From: Paragordius varius
Lineage: Eukaryota > Nematomorpha
Assembly: GCA_964247055.1 (NCBI GenBank)
Contig: OZ176052.1
Coordinates: forward strand, 5,580,001-5,644,000
Length of the DNA stretch: 64,000 nucleotides
Reading direction: 5' to 3'
Translations under genes and position numbers: made by a program
Notes under the pieces: model-generated
Databases searched by the model: none
What the model saw: only the letters and a program-made list of their open reading frames with translations
What the model was told of the DNA's origin: nothing
Shown here: positions 63,426 through 64,000 of the stretch, piece after piece
How positions within the stretch are numbered: position 1 is the first letter of the stretch
Layout of the letters: every line of letters starts with the position of its first letter

Positions 63426-64000
63426 ATGCACGCTTTCAGCTGGCAGCAAATGCTGTTTATAATTTGGTTATGTTTGGTCAATTTTATTAACGCCAAACCT
63501 CCTCCAATCATTGTATGGCATGGCATGGGTGATACGTGTTGTAATCCTCTTACTACCGGATTTTTAATAAAAATTATTAATAAAACAATAGGACCCGTTG
63601 ATATTTATTCGGTTCAAATTGGAAATTCATTTGTTGAAGATTTTGAATCTGATTATTTTTCGGACGTCAATGACCAAATTGATTACGTTTGTAATTTAAT
63701 TAAAAATGATACTAAATATATCAAGGGATATAATTCCCTCGGGTTTTCTCAAGGAGCGCAATTTTTGCGCGGCTTAATACAAAGATGCCCTGTGCCCGCA
63801 ATCAATTTTGTTTCAATTGGAGGTCAGCATCAAGGTGTGTATGGATTACCAAAATGTCCAGGAAATGAACATTTATGTGATGATATTCGTCGCATTCTTA
63901 ATAAAATGGCATATGATACCTTTGTCCAAAAACGCCTAGTTCAATCACAATATTGGCATGACCCATTTAATGAGCAATTATACCGTAAAAAATCAAATTT
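63426..64000 (+). CDS. PPT1: Palmitoyl-protein thioesterase 1 (partial)
   Basis: PPT1 removes palmitate from cysteine residues of proteins in the lysosome. The frame is open from 63,426 to the window edge (191 codons, about 60% of a family member of about 306); the C-terminus is cut off. A hydrophobic signal peptide (LFIIWLCLVNFINA) is followed by IIVWHGMGDTCCNPL, then YNSLGFSQGAQFLRGLIQRC with the nucleophile Ser in GFSQG, SIGGQHQGVYGLPKCPG, and RLVQSQYWHDPFNEQLYR, all strongly matching the family. The catalytic Asp and His would lie in the missing part. Two in-frame start codons, 63,426 and 63,450, both keep the signal peptide; an in-frame TAA lies at 63,414. No intron is present in this part. 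Confidence 0.97.
   Translation, partial: MHAFSWQQMLFIIWLCLVNFINAKPPPIIVWHGMGDTCCNPLTTGFLIKIINKTIGPVDIYSVQIGNSFVEDFESDYFSDVNDQIDYVCNLIKNDTKYIKGYNSLGFSQGAQFLRGLIQRCPVPAINFVSIGGQHQGVYGLPKCPGNEHLCDDIRRILNKMAYDTFVQKRLVQSQYWHDPFNEQLYRKKSN

Overview
The window reads as nuclear DNA of a small, very AT-rich animal genome. The host genes use the standard code (TGA, TAA and TAG all end genes here). RasGRP, MIS12, DESI2, PPT1 and a trypsin-type protease are animal-type genes. The strongest clue to the lineage is intron size: five introns in MIS12 and DESI2 are only 21, 25, 23, 23 and 23 nt, each flanked by coding sequence that aligns in frame with its family. Introns this short are known in dicyemid mesozoans, so a dicyemid or a similarly reduced animal is my best inference. 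Other genes in the same window carry introns of about 70 nt to 1.9 kb, so intron size is bimodal.

Layout. 1-4.6 kb: last exon of a serine protease, then AT-rich DNA with two foldback or hAT-like elements. 4.59-21.55 kb: one 17-kb tandem array of a 42-bp (14-codon) unit, about 400 copies, strongly purine-rich on the + strand, with higher-order repeats and regularly placed stop-bearing units. 21.5-26 kb: foldback elements and three diverged tandem copies of a block that ends just upstream of MIS12 (25,963-26,518). 27.5-31.9 kb: a decayed hAT transposon region with a second, opposite hAT fragment and a small LTR-flanked insertion. 35.7-37.2 kb: a near-perfect palindrome of about 0.6 kb per arm. 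38.6-48.3 kb: a 15-exon RasGRP gene whose introns hold foldback elements and a Penelope-like fragment. 50.6-51.0 kb: an orphan terminal exon. 51.3-55.0 kb: a satellite of about 300 bp inside a possible hAT element. 57.3-59.2 kb: an unrecognised secreted Gly/Cys-rich protein. 59.9-60.7 kb: a mariner relic. 62.4-64.0 kb: DESI2 and PPT1, divergent, with start codons about 50 bp apart.

The host genes do not form a pathway. They cover extracellular or digestive proteolysis, kinetochore assembly (MIS12), Ca2+/DAG-to-Ras signalling (RasGRP), PPPDE-family cysteine hydrolysis (DESI2) and lysosomal depalmitoylation (PPT1). The unusual content is the 42-bp array, the micro-introns and the abundance of large inverted repeats. 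No tRNA, rRNA or CRISPR was seen. All calls are by eye; no search was run.
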